A DNA stretch of 64,000 nucleotides, taken from contig BCHX01000005.1 of assembly GCA_001599755.1 (NCBI GenBank), positions 3,220,409 through 3,284,408 on the forward strand. The letters run 5' to 3'. The position numbers and the translations under genes were made by a program. This DNA comes from Gliomastix tumulicola (lineage: Eukaryota; Ascomycota; Sordariomycetes; Hypocreales; Bionectriaceae). Of this stretch, positions 22,849 to 34,330 are shown in pieces (the stretch's first letter is position 1; each line of letters opens with the position of its first letter). The notes under the pieces were generated by a model. It saw only the letters and a program-made list of their open reading frames with translations, did no database searches and was not told the origin of the DNA.

Positions 22849-24803
22849 TTAATCGTAATTTGAGGGATACAGAACATCATCGATAGTGCTGAACCCTTCC
22901 TTGATTGTCCTCTGCGACACAAACCGTGTCAACAAGCCAGACGTACCTGCCTTATCGTTGGTCCCGCTGGAACGAGAACCGCCGAAGGGCTGCTGACCGG
23001 GCATAGCGCCTGTGCACTGATCACTGCAAAGAAAAGCATGTTAGTGAGAAGGCTTTTGTGTGGTGGGAAACGACTTACTTGATATAGAAGTTGCCAGCAG
23101 AGAATCGGAGCTCCTCTGTGGCCTCGATGATAGCGGAACGGTCCCTTGCAAAAAAGGCGCCGCTGAGCGCATATTCCGTGGCATTGTCGATTACATCGAA
23201 TATCCTGGGACCAAAATCGGCATCCGGATAGACATAGATGCACAGGAAGGGCCCGAAAATCTCCTCTGTCATAAACTTGCTGCTCGGGTCTGAAGACTCG
23301 ACAACTGTCGGGCGGATAAAGTACCCAACAGAATCGTCGCACTGTCCGCCAGCGAGAAGGGTAATCTCAGAAGCTGCTTTGGCGTCTGCGACGTATTTGG
23401 AGACTCGATCATAGGCGGAGCGGCTGATGACTGGCCCGCAGAAGTCGGTGAACTTGGCTCCCATAGACAGTTTCTCCGTCTCGGTAGCGACAATGGACTT
23501 GAATTCCTCGGCGAGAGACGTTGGCACATACACTCGTGATAGAGCGCTGCACTTCTGTCCCTGATACTCAAACGCGGCACGGACAGTCTTCAGTGCTGCG
23601 TTTCTGACCTCGGCGGTAGGATGCAAGAGGTGGAAGTTCTTGCCTCCCGTCTCGCCGACAATTCGCGGGTACGACCTCCAGAAGTTCATCTTCTCTCCGA
23701 TCCTAGCTGTCAGGCTTCGGAAAACGGCCGTGCTGCCGGTGAAGTGAAGACCGCCGAGGTCTCGGCTCTTGTATACCTCGTCTGTCACGGCAACGGCGTC
23801 GCCTGGAAGGAATTGCAGCACTCCGGCGGGGAGACCGGCCTCGATGAGGATGTGGTTGAGCAGCCAGCTTGAGTAGATAGCGCCGGGACTCGGCTTCCAC
23901 ACCACGACGTTGCCGACGATTAGGGGTGCTAGGACAATGTTGGCAGCCAAAGCTGTGAAGTTGAAAGGAGAGATGGCGTAGACGAAGCCATCTAGAGGCC
24001 TTACTTCGGTACGACTGAAACATAGCTGGTTAGCACAACGAATCCGAATTATGGGAACCGAAACCTACTTCCAAACATTGGGCGCATTGAATGGTGGCTG
24101 GTTCTTGTACAGTGTCTCTGCCAACGCAGGAAACATTTTGAGAAAGTCGATTGTCTTTTGATGATCTGTTAGCTTTGCAGTTCATGGACCTAGTGGTAAG
24201 TGACTTACCTCTGCAACGCAGTCGATATCCGCTTGGTACGCATTCTTGCCCTGGCCAAGCATCGTAGCAGCCATCATCTTGTACTTGTACGGACCTGCCA
24301 GGAGCGCGGCGGCCCTGTAGAAGATGGCCGCACGATCATTGAGAGACGTTCTTGACCATCTCTTCTTGGCAGCAAGAGCATCCTCGATGGCCTTGGAAAC
24401 GAGCTTAGGCGTGGCATGAGAATATTTTGCCAGCGCCTTTGCGTGCTGGAATGGGTTTGGTTGGGCTTCTGTGAGCTCTCCCTTAACCTTGAAGATGAAT
24501 CGACCATTAGCCTCATCTTAATCAAGGCAATATGAAATCCTGTCTATTTATCAATGGTAACTTACATCTTGGCCATTGACGTTCGGATGCACCTCAAAAG
24601 GGGCATCCTTTTCCATCTGAGCCACCGCATCGATCAGGGCGGCACGCTCCGGTGTGCCGGGGCCATACCAAGTCTAGAAGCAATCCTGGTCAGCACAATG
24701 TTCCTTAGGATGATGGTAAACGAGAAGTAACTTGACTTACGAAAGGCTCATTGGCCAATGGCAAAACATTGAACAAACCCAAAGTGGAACTGGAGGATGC
24801 CAT
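22849..24803 (-). CDS. Delta-1-pyrroline-5-carboxylate dehydrogenase-type aldehyde dehydrogenase
   Basis: Six exons: 24803-24741, 24673-24566, 24511-24209, 24154-24069, 24014-23079 and 23023-22849 (556 aa, the family's usual length). Family-specific blocks: GQGKNAYQADIDC, RPLDGFVYAISPFNFTALA, LHFTGSTAVF, VGETGGKN (general-base Glu about 308), EYQGQKCSALSRVYVP (catalytic Cys about 342), and GQQPFGGSRSSGTNDKAG near the end, all diagnostic of the ALDH4 group. It oxidises glutamate semialdehyde (from P5C) or a substituted analogue to the glutamate product, normally in mitochondria. The third-exon acceptor (AG just before GCT at 24511) is the least certain junction. Being next to a DAO oxidase and regulator rather than proline oxidase suggests a pathway-specific paralogue. 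Confidence 0.92.
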
Positions 24804-25319
24804 CTTGTCTGTTGATTCAATGCCGCTTTTGGACTGCTCGGTGTAGACGTCGGTGAGATGGGAGTCCTGAGGTTCGACGACTGCAGTTAGAAGCAAGCCA
24901 ATGGAATCCTGCTTGATAACTTGTGTTCACTGTATCGTCTACACCTGTGACCCCTACCTACAAACGGAAGACCTATTACTACCATCAATCTTATTCCTAC
25001 CTCTCCGGAGCGAACAAGCCCTTGCTCGGCCCGAACCTGGTGAAGGTATCCAGAAGATGGTGGGCCGGCGCTAGCATCGTGGGCATGAAGCGGACTCCGT
25101 TATCAGAGCTGTCGACCAGGACCCCTCGTTTGTCCCCTCATAGCTTATCAGCATCATGACTCGGGTCCATCTTCCCCACTCGGGCGACGAACCGATGTCG
25201 CCCGTGAACAACTGCCTTTGATCTCTGGCCATCTCACAGACCGAACTTGATCTGTCGAGACGTGCTCTCGCTCCTGTGGCTCGTCCTCCACTCTCGGCGT
25301 GGAGAGAGCATCTCGAAGG
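24804..25319. promoter_or_regulatory. Divergent promoter P5CDH-type gene / Zn2Cys6 regulator
   Basis: 516 bp shared by two divergent genes. Three HGATAR motifs occur (left bases 24914, 25100, 25145), only modestly above chance. Zn2Cys6 proteins often bind their own promoter and those of neighbours at CGG-triplet pairs; single CGG triplets are present here, but I cannot assign a confident site. Confidence 0.45.
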
Positions 25320-27631
25320 ATGGCCGACAACACGAATTCGCCAGACCGTCCCCGTAAGCGGCGGAGAGGTGGTCGCCCGTACTCGGTGAGTTTTTGATAC
25401 ACCGAGTTTCCATCACGGAACTGATTGCTCACACCAGACAGGGCTGCTCGATATGCCGTCTCAGAAAAATCAAGGTCCGTGGACATCCTGCACCATGCAT
25501 TAGGGAATCCATCTCACACACAATGGGGTTAGTGCGATGAACGAGAAGGAACGTGCTTGAACTGTGAGCGGTCTCGGCGATACGTCTGCGATGGGTATCG
25601 ACAGCACAAGAACTCTGAGAGACCAGCCCATCAGAATACACTCGCAATCCCACCACAAGAGCGCATAGACTCTGTCCGGGAGACGCTGGGGGAGATCACG
25701 GTGCATGAGGGACAGGATGGAAGCAACCATACAGAACAACCGGACTCAGATCTCGATAGGTTGATTCGTGATTATGGCTCGCGGCACCATCAGGAGAGTG
25801 GCCGAGATGATGGAGGTGGTGGCCCTGACATAGCTGGGTGGCTGCATCAGCACAGCCTCCTCTTCGACAACGATGGGCTGGCGGATGATATGGGACCACC
25901 GAACGGAGGGCTCGATGGCGCTGGGCTACTCGCCTTCCAGAATGACTACAGTCTGGTGGACGAAATTCTTCCCTGGACACAGCATCTATCTGACCTGTCT
26001 AGGGTCGCGTCTCCCTTCTCGTTGAGGGGTGCCAATGTGCCCCTGCAGTCGATGCTTACCTCCGCTGGTGTGATGGAAGCACATGAAATCATGGCACCAG
26101 CTGCTCTGGAAGAAGCGGTCTCTCCCGGAAGGATAGTGACCACGGGTATATCAGAGGACATGAAGCGGCTAATCCACCATTACCAGACGCATGTCTGCAC
26201 GCTCATGATGCCCACCGCCGATCCATCCAACAATCCATGGCTGAGACTGTACCTCCCTATGGCATTGGAGCAGCCTGAAAGCCTGCCGAGGAAGGCCTTA
26301 TTGCAGGCTATCTTAGCTGTAGCTGCTTTCAACAAGGCGAACCTGTCCAAGGACGACGAGCAGGTCTACCGTCGACAGGCAAGTGAGTACAATGAGAAGG
26401 CTGCCGAGCTCTTGCGATCTGCAGTGCAGGGATTTCGTCAGTATCCCCAGAATATTGAGGGAAAGGAGAGGCAGGCACTGCTTGCTGCTGCCCTGACCAT
26501 GACAACGATCGAGGTACGTGTGACCTACGATGACCACGCTGAAATCCGCAGATGACTCACTAACAGATGCTGTACTAATAGGTCTTCAGCGGTGGAAATG
26601 AAGGCAAGGGGTACCAGAGCCTGCTGATGGGAAAGCGAATCATTCGACTCACAGGAGGTTTGAGCTGGTGGCTTGCCGAACCGTCTCGTATGATTCTGCT
26701 CCAAATCTTCCGATGCCTAGAGATTATCGCCTTTACATCGGGGTGGACCGACCAGAATGAGCCGAGCCACGACGAGGAGGATAACCTCGACGAATCAAAC
26801 GAGCGCCATCAGAGCGAGGATCACGCCAACTTGGCCCCGAACATGGATGCGCTGACCAGCGAGTCCTCGTCGCCAGAGCAACAGTACACCCTCGATGTGA
26901 CATTCGGAGTTGCGATGAAGACATTAAAGTGTCTCAGTACTGCAATTGAGCTGTCCAACGTCAAGGCAAATATGAAGGCAGACAAATCCTGGCCTGAGAA
27001 TAGAGCGGCTCAACTGCGGACGCTGGAACGCGAGCTCTTTGATGCGTTTGCGGATCCAGATACCTTCAGCACCGACCATCCTTGCCCCGACAATGGAGTC
27101 GCTCAGCAAGGCATATCGAGCTATGTGAGCCAGGAGATCAAAGAAAACCATGTGTGGGCCTTTCACTACAGCGCAGCCATCTTTTACAGGAGGGCGTTGT
27201 GTGACGGAGGACCCGAAGTTGTCCCCCCTCTACCCAAGGCGACCGGCCAGGATGCGTTTAGCCGTGTAGACGAGTTCACTCAGAAACTCAGCGGGCAGGA
27301 GCTTGTTTCCAAGGCTTTGGAGCACCTGGAGAATGTCGACGCCATGTCCAGCGATATTGCCGTCGCCAACACGCTTTGGCCGGGCTTCATCGCCGCCGTG
27401 GAGGCCGTGGACATGGATCTGCGGCACAGAGCACTCATCTGGTTTGCACGAGCCAAAAGGCACGGTATTGGGAACATCAGCAAAGCGAAGGCACTGGTGT
27501 TGGAGGTTTGGAGGCGGGTTGATCGGCAGACGTGGGTAAGCCCAGAGCGGAAGAATGTCAAGTCTGAGCTGAGCCACGTTGACTGGAGGGAGGTGATGAA
27601 GGAGAAGGGTATGTATATTATGTTGACATGA
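25320..27631 (+). CDS. Zn2Cys6 (GAL4-type) transcription factor with fungal-specific domain
   Basis: Four exons: 25320-25385, 25442-25474, 25533-26513 and 26582-27631 (709 aa). Two introns interrupt the DNA-binding domain. After a basic patch (RPRKRRRGGRPYS) the cluster reads Cys-x2-Cys-x6-Cys-x6-Cys-x2-Cys-x7-Cys (GCSICRLRKIK, then CDEREGTCLNCERSRRYVC), binding two zinc ions. The rest has an acidic Gly/Asp-rich linker, then a fungal-specific regulatory domain from about residue 230 (GISEDMKRLIHHYQTHVC, ALLQAILAVAAFNKANL, later RMILLQIFRCLEIIAF), of the Fungal_trans_2 (PF11951) kind. Nuclear. Its position in the middle of the catabolic block makes it the probable pathway-specific activator. 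Confidence 0.93.
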
Positions 27632-27782
27632 TTCATGCCCAAGCCATCAAGAATATTTGAATATTAGGATTTTACGCTTTCGGAGTTTGATAGCTGAGTA
27701 TCAATTTATCGTCTATATATATCTACCCAATCTCTTGGCAGACAGTGTTGAGATTATTGCAGTTCAAGCTTGTCTCTCATCA

Positions 27783-29136
27783 TCATTGCTCTACCTCCGG
27801 TTTCTTCTCCACCATGCTGTCTTCCTGGGGTGGTAGGATATCGTTAAGATGTGCCGTCAACAACGCATCCCATAGCGGCTTGTTCTTGTATTTGGACACC
27901 TGCGGCGAATAGCTCGCCACGCTTGTCCTCAACGCGCGCGCCACATCCAAGTCTTTCGTCACCTCTGTTATTGGAGTGACATAGGTTCGGATAGAAAACA
28001 CGATCGCCTGAGTCTTCGGCAACCGCTGCAGAAACTGCCTCTCGACGCGGAGATGCAGCTGATCCAGCGTGAGCGGCTTCTCTAGAGTCTCCAACGTCAG
28101 ATTATGGTGCGAGTTGATGTGGAAGAGCTCAGAGCTGTTGTCGATGGCGTAGTTGAAGCGCATGAAGGGCTTGTCGGCACGTAGGCGGAGGAAGAAGCGG
28201 TCCATGGATTTGGCAAGCTTCTCTTCATATTGGGGAACCTTGCCGGCGTGGATTTGCCAGAGACTCATGCCAACACGCTCTCGAAGCTTCCAGCCAGCTT
28301 GAAAACTCACAAGTCAGCAATTGCGTGCACTAGAATGCTGATGTAGAATAGAGGCACACATACCAGGAAAGCAGTTAGCCCCTGCCCTCAGCCTCGTAGT
28401 TTCCCCATCGTCATCGGTCTGCATGATGAACCAATCCTCTGTTGTCAACAAGCCCATGACTTGCAGCGGATGATGCGTCTTCCACACTTCGCTCTCTATC
28501 CTCGTGTCCCAAACATCGCCGGTCACTAAGTTGTGAATACCGTGATCAGTCCTGGCAAACATTGATGGGTACCTTCTGGGCAGAAATTCGACCACATAGC
28601 CGAGAGCCTCATGCGCTGCCTTCTCAGCACCCGGAAGTATGCATATTGTCTCTTCTGGGTGCTTCGAGAAGAGCTCCAACTTATACCGGTAGCGGGAGAG
28701 GTAGTTCCTGTCTATCTCGACCCATTCATCAAGTGAGGTCTTTTGGATGCCTGGCAGTAGCGACTGTTAGATACACGGTATTTGTGACAGAGGTAGTTGT
28801 CCTGAATGCATACCCATTGTGACGTGATACGGTCCATCGTGCCACGGCCGGTAAGGCTTCTCGGGCTGAGTCTTCCAATCAAATTCTGGAGACTTTGGGG
28901 CTGTCGCCGTGAAGTCCAAATCTTCCCAGTCTTCCACTTCCACATCTAAGTAGAAAGTTAGTTCTCTGAACATTGGGCTTGGGCTTTGATGTCTTTCAGA
29001 GCGACCTACTTGATGGTAAAGGGAACTTGACGTCACCGATTGCTTTCCCACCCTTTCTGAGAGTACGAATTCGATGACTGCAAAGGCCAATAATGGCTGC
29101 CGCCGCCACCCAGGCAACGACTCCAAAGTTGTTCAT
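27783..29136 (-). CDS. DUF3445 / haem-dependent oxidative N-demethylase-like protein
   Basis: Exons 29136-29010, 28945-28814, 28750-28364 and 28297-27783 give 386 aa; all junctions are phase 1 with GTAGGT, GTATGC and GTATGT donors. The N-terminus has a hydrophobic stretch (VVAWVAAAAIIGLC) likely to be a membrane anchor. The core matches PF11927: YHVTMGIQ, EDWFIMQTDDDGETTRL, CFPAGWKLRERVG, IHAGKVPQYEEKL, LRVERQFLQRLPKTQAIVF, IRTYVTP. The bacterial member HODM is a haem enzyme with a PAS-like fold that removes methyl groups from dimethylamine. Fungal homologues are common but their substrates are not established, so N-demethylation here is inferred from the family and the amine-oxidising neighbours. 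Confidence 0.88.
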
Positions 29137-30064
29137 CCTGAAGCGAGTGACTGGCGCAAAAACAAGGCACACCAAACCAAAGCGCGACCTAGTCCTTGGA
29201 CCTCCGGAACCTAGGATCTAACATGCTTCTCGACGCATGCACATGTACCCCTGTGTGCTATGGATGTAAAGTAGTTCTTTTGCCGATCCACAAGATGGCG
29301 TCCAGGAGGCTCCGTGTGAAAGACGAACACTGTCCGAACTCGGGATTTGCGCTTGGTGGGGAGTATCGCAAGCCTCTGGTTCATGCCGAGATGTTCTCAC
29401 GAGACCTTGGGATAATCAAGCATCCCCGAATTTCAACAATCGCCAGCGAGGCCAGTAGCGCCGAGATCTTGAGTGCGTAAGTCGCGAGTCATGATAAGTG
29501 CGGGTCGTTTCTCGCGCCGAACTTTGGAGTGGACTTCGTTGTGCCCACTCAACCTCACTCGGCGAATAGAGCACCAGCGAGGACCTGGTACCTTCTGTCT
29601 TTCGCTCGCTCGCTCTCGGGACCAGTTGGCAGCGTGCAGATATCTCACAGATAGACCATTCCGATACCAGGGTCACGCTGCTCGTCCTGCAGGCCTTGGC
29701 GATCGCTAGTCAGCCCCCCAGAATCCGGGGTACCGACGCCCGCTCCCAGGACACGCGAGATAGCTGGGTGTGATAAGAGATGCCGGAAACCAAACTACTG
29801 GGTTGATATCTTTTCCCTCGAGAGAACGTCTATCCCGACTTATCTTCCTCACTTATCTTTCTACAACGCCATCGATCGATACTTCGGAACTCACTGGCAG
29901 ATAGCAGGTGCGCAGCAGAGACGCACTGGGACACCGGTATCCTGGCGTGTGTGGTGGAGTATTGCGAGCCTTATACTGGGACGCGGTTTATATCTCCCCT
30001 CGCGATCCCGACTTTGTCGAGACTCTGCACTCTTCAGCACACTGCACATTAATCGATTACCGCC
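29137..30064. promoter_or_regulatory. Divergent GATA-rich promoter, N-demethylase-like gene / permease
   Basis: 928 bp shared by the DUF3445 gene and the MFS permease. Seven HGATAR motifs lie in about 410 bp on the permease side (left bases 29492, 29649, 29758, 29771, 29840, 29853, 29899), again well above the roughly one expected. A TATA-like TTTATAT lies about 29987, some 70 bp before the permease ATG. Suggests AreA/NIT2-type nitrogen control, as at 20189-20922. Confidence 0.65.
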
Positions 30065-31965
30065 ATGGCTTCACCTGCTAAGGATTCCAAGACGGACACC
30101 TCCACCGCTGGCATCGAGCCTGTTGTGTCTCAGGACGGACAGATCATGAAGACGCCCGAGGGCCTCACGGGTGCTGATTTGGAGGCGTCGCTCGCCCTTC
30201 AGAACTATGGTATGCCACCTATGACTGATCTTGGTGCAAGAATTGGACTAACAAAGCCATAGTAAGCAAACTTGGATCCCACATGAAACATCGGCCGGCA
30301 AACAGAGCTGATAAAAAGACAGGTTCCGGGCACCAAGTTGGAGAAGCGCTTGGTGCTGAAGATTGACTCGATCCTCTTGCCCGTTCTGTGGTGGATGTAC
30401 ATCCTGGCATATGTCGACAGAGGCAACGTCGTAAGTCTTGCTCCTCTACATATTATGATGATACGGGATTTTCTAGCTAACGAAAGGGTTGTCCAGGCGA
30501 ACGCAAATGCAGCTGGTCTAAGTGATGCCTTGGGTCTCAGCGATGCTGGTAAACCGTCATGCAATCGAGAGGTGTTCGGATCGAACGAAAACTAACGCAT
30601 TTTCTCAAGACTACTCCCTCATTGTCTCCATCTTCTTTGTTGGATACTCCGTCTTCGAGGTCCCGTCCAACCTGCTTCTCAACAAGTTCCGTCCATCGGT
30701 CTATCTATCGACGATTATGGCGATCTGGGGAGCCTGTGTTGCTGCCATGTCTACCTGCAAGACTAGAGAGCACTTCCTCATCGGTCGCTTTTTCCTGGGC
30801 TGCATTGAGGCTGGTCTGTTCCCGGGTGCCTTGTACCTGCTGACGAGCTGGTACACAAAGGCGGAGATTGGTGAGTCCCAGCTGAAACTTGCTGGTCCTC
30901 AGTAAGGCCCCTTTCTGACTTGATTTCTCAGGCAAGCGTTTCGCCCTCTTCTACACTTCTGGAACAGTTGCCCCTGCACTGGGAGGAATCATGGCTGGTG
31001 CGACTATTTCTGGTCTCGATGGTGCCAAAGGGTGGCCTGGCTGGTAAGTCTTCTTCTGAAAAGCTCATAATGTGTTCTTTTGTTCTTTAGGTATTAATGC
31101 TTGTCATCGCAGGAGATGGCTGTTCTTGATCGAGGGCGTTGCTACCGTCTTCTTCGCCGCTCTCTTCATCTTCATCCTCGTCGACTACCCCAGCAACACC
31201 AAGAAGTTCTTCTCCGCCGAGGAGCTCCAGATCGCCTACGTCCGCGTGCTCCATGACAGACAGAGCAGTGTCGCGCAGCAGAAGGACCGCCTTACGCCAT
31301 GGCAGTCCGTCCTCGCCGTCCTCGCCGACCCCCGATCATACGCGTTCCTTGCTCTGTACGTGCTCGACTCGACCTGCACGTCCATCTCGTACTTCGTCCC
31401 CGTCACCCTCAAGACCATGGGCTACACGAAAGTCACCGCCCAATGGATGACTGTCCCCATCTGGATCTCGGGCGCCGTCATCATGGTCATCCTCTCCACG
31501 TCCTCGGACTACTTCCGCAACCGCCGATACCATACTATCGTCTCCATGGGCATCGGCTTCATCTGCGCCATCGTCTGTCTCACGGTCCACGACGCCAAGA
31601 CGCGCTACGCCATGCTCTGCTTCTACATCGGCGGCATCTACACCGCCATCGCGCAGATCCTCAACTGGGCGTCCGAGGAGATGGCCCTGCCGGACCAGAA
31701 GCGCGCCGTCGTGCTGGCGTTTGTCAACTCGTTTGGCAACCTGTCCATCATCTGGGGCAGCCGTCTGTGGCCGAGCACGCAGAGCCCCAATTACCCGACG
31801 GGATTCACGGCCGTGTCTACGATGGCGGCGGCGGGCGCGGTGATGGCTTTTGTTATGCCGTTTGGGTTCAAGCTGCTGCCTAAGGAGCCCATGACCAAGG
31901 CGGAGAGGGATCTGATTGCCCGGGAGAGGGCCCGTGCCGCTGAGGCGGAGGATGTCACTGCTTAA
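30065..31965 (+). CDS. MFS transporter, Dal5/allantoate-permease (anion:cation symporter) family
   Basis: Seven exons: 30065-30209, 30257-30261, 30323-30430, 30497-30548, 30610-30870, 30932-31043 and 31113-31965 (511 aa). The second exon is a 5-nt microexon (CCATA), required to keep the frame from NYA to IVPGT; its introns are 47 and 61 bp, the first with a CTAAC branch site. Family features: LPVLWWMYILAYVDRGNV in TM1, VGYSVFEVPSNLLLNKF in TM2, GRFFLGCIEAGLFPGALYL in TM4, then RWLFLIEGVATV, and 12 hydrophobic segments overall, with a charged cytosolic tail. The family imports organic anions such as allantoate, ureidosuccinate, nicotinate or tartrate. Probably the pathway's plasma-membrane importer. 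Confidence 0.93.
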
Positions 31966-32209
31966 GGGGTGAAAGTCGAAGGGAACATGGGGGCTGGACA
32001 GTTGGGTGGCGTATTTGATATCTAATCCTTAATCTGCCTCGCGTTATCAATTCCAATAGTTGAAGGTCGTTGCCGTCTGTGATAATGAACATACAACCAC
32101 GCAGCTGGAAACCAGAAGTCATTGATTCGTATTGATGATGTTAAGTAACGCTGTATCAAGTTCGGAGTATGCTTGAGTCTATCGTCTATGCTTCATTCGC
32201 GTAGTAAAG

Positions 32210-33556
32210 TTATGCTTTCCAGACCCTGACGACGGAATCCGACTTTGCTGTCGAGCTGCTTCCGCCCGAGTGCTTCAAAGACAGGCGAATCAAGTTCAGA
32301 GCAGCGTTGCCAAGGAAGATCGGGATCTTCAGTCTCTGTGCCTCATCGACAGCGGCACCCAGTTCTTTGGCAAAGGCCACTAGAGTAGGGATATCATCGC
32401 TGCCTGCGCTCTCGCCCTTGAGAATCTTGATGATGCTGGGGCCAACTTGTGACAGGATCTTGGAGCCACCAGCCGCGTTAATGCATAGCTCAAAGACCTG
32501 ATCGAGATCCAGACCGACGTGGGCGGCAAAGGCGAGGGTCTCGGCCGCAGCGCAGAGGTGGATGCCCTTGAGGAGACCAACGACGAGAGCCTTCTTTGCC
32601 TCGTCGGCCGTCGCGGTGCCCTGGACAGGGCCGACGGCACCGTTGCCCTCCTTGTAGAGACGGATGAGGCTTGAGTCGTCGTCGCTGCCGTAGCCTCTGC
32701 TGAGGCTGGCGAAGTAGACCTGCTCGGCAGCGCTGGTCATGGGCGTGGGATACTCGACTCTCCTTGCCTCGGCGGTGATGATACTTGTGTCCTTGAGGAT
32801 GATGGTGATGGCACTGGCGATGGGGAGATGCTCCTCGTTAAGCAGTCGCTGCAGTCTGTTCTCCATCATCCAGCTGCCGCCGTCCGAGTCGACAATCTGC
32901 TGGGCGACGGTACTCAGATCCAGCCCAAGCCGGGCTGCGAATCCCAGACCCTCGCTGGCAGAGAGGATCTGATTTGCGGCCAGCACCTGGTGGCACATCT
33001 TCATATTGCTGCCGGCGCCGATGCCCCCCTCCACAATGTACAGCTTCTCCGGGTCCGACATGGCCTGCAGCACGGCCTCGGACTTCTCGATAGCCGCCTT
33101 CGACGAGCCAGCCATGATGGACAGAGTCCCCGCGGCGGCACGCACAGCGCCTCCCGAGACGGGGCAGTCCACGAGCAGGACGTCATCTCTCCCTCTCTGC
33201 CGGATCTGCCTCTCCAGGCTCTGCACGTACGCGCACGGCACCGTCGAGCAGAGCAGCACGACGGCGCCCGTGGGCAGGGCCTCGACGGCGGCGTTGGGAT
33301 CCCGGTTGTTCTCGCCGCCGAGGAGCACGGACTGGGCCTGCTGCGCCGTGGCGACCATGCACACGCAGAACGGCTTCCCGGCCACGGCCTCGGCGGGCGT
33401 CGTGGCAGTCTGGCCTCCGGCCTGGCGGAAGCGCTCGAGCGTAGGAGCCCAGACGTCGAAGCCCGTGACGGGGAAGCCCTCCTTGACAAGGTTGGCGGCC
33501 ATGCCGAAGCCCATGGCTCCGAGGCCGATGAAGGACACCTGGGGCTTGTCTGACAT
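32210..33556 (-). CDS. Beta-hydroxyacid dehydrogenase (LtnD/HIBADH family) with duplicated C-terminal domain
   Basis: Single exon, 448 aa, against about 300 for a normal family member. The Rossmann domain starts with VSFIGLGAMGFGMAANL (residues 7-23). The substrate motif DCPVSGGAVRAAAGTL follows, and the catalytic Lys lies in GAGSNMKMCHQVL. The first helical domain (GLGFAARLGLDLSTV) is followed by a second copy (about residues 320-430: TLAFAAHVGLDLDQVFELC and the later AKELGAAVDEAQRLKIP) without its own Rossmann domain. Likely NAD-dependent oxidation of a 3-hydroxy acid such as threonate. In plants a related protein has two such dehydrogenase units fused to DUF1537 and class II aldolase. A class II aldolase lies head-to-head here. 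Confidence 0.88.
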   Translation of the reverse strand: MSDKPQVSFIGLGAMGFGMAANLVKEGFPVTGFDVWAPTLERFRQAGGQTATTPAEAVAGKPFCVCMVATAQQAQSVLLGGENNRDPNAAVEALPTGAVVLLCSTVPCAYVQSLERQIRQRGRDDVLLVDCPVSGGAVRAAAGTLSIMAGSSKAAIEKSEAVLQAMSDPEKLYIVEGGIGAGSNMKMCHQVLAANQILSASEGLGFAARLGLDLSTVAQQIVDSDGGSWMMENRLQRLLNEEHLPIASAITIILKDTSIITAEARRVEYPTPMTSAAEQVYFASLSRGYGSDDDSSLIRLYKEGNGAVGPVQGTATADEAKKALVVGLLKGIHLCAAAETLAFAAHVGLDLDQVFELCINAAGGSKILSQVGPSIIKILKGESAGSDDIPTLVAFAKELGAAVDEAQRLKIPIFLGNAALNLIRLSLKHSGGSSSTAKSDSVVRVWKA

Positions 33557-34330
33557 GATAGTGTGATGTGATGTGATGGTCTATATGATGAGGGGCAGTG
33601 ATATGACGAAGTTGAGGTTGAGGTGGGGGTAGGGAGTGAAGATGGGACGGAGGGAAGAATTAGTACGATCCAGGAGGGAGGATTCAGCACGACAAAAGAA
33701 GAACGAGGAGCATCGAACAACACACAGCATCCGGCATCGCAGCTTCACACGCCCGGATAAGTCACAGCACAGCCGTAGCCTGCCGCGTCTCTTCGACTCT
33801 CGGCTGAGGGTGACGCTTTCTCGGATCATTCTCCGCTCCCCGTGACCCCAGCTGCCCGCTCTCTGAAGCACTGATGACTGCTCGGCGATTGGACCGCTTC
33901 TAAATAGCCTAAAACGGGCCACCAGAAGAGGATGGAAGGAAAAAATCTCGCAGGCAAAAAGCACAGCAAGTGGCGGGGTGGGGGCTGGACGCATCGGAGC
34001 CGGTTGAGCTAATCGGAGGTTGAGTCGGGTGGATTGTGCGCTCGCTTTCGTGGGCCCAAGGAGAGAGGCCGATTTACCGGGCGGACGATTGGAGCAAAAA
34101 CTGAGGAGACCATCGTCATGCAGAGGCTCGGCGGTTCTGGCGTGTTTTGTTGCGGGTGAATGAGGCCGTCGTTGTATTTAAGCGGGAGGAGGCCGGTGCC
34201 CCCTTTTTCATGCTAGACTGTGCAGGATCGGATAATCACCAGCTCGCTCTGCCATTCACCGTGACGACTTCAAATTCCAGAATATCTCGTATCTTCACAC
34301 CCGCTGAAACCTCCGAAATCACCGTTCACG
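33557..34330. promoter_or_regulatory. Divergent promoter, beta-hydroxyacid dehydrogenase / class II aldolase
   Basis: 774 bp between divergent start codons. HGATAR motifs are not enriched here, unlike the promoters at 20.2-20.9 and 29.1-30.1 kb; the GATAA sequences present are preceded by G. No other motif assigned. Confidence 0.45.

Noticed and set aside
22849..23023. An intron starting at GTACGT in the last ALDH exon
   Set aside because: The frame reads through it with family-typical sequence (AGTSGLLTRFVSQRTIKEGF), so it is coding.
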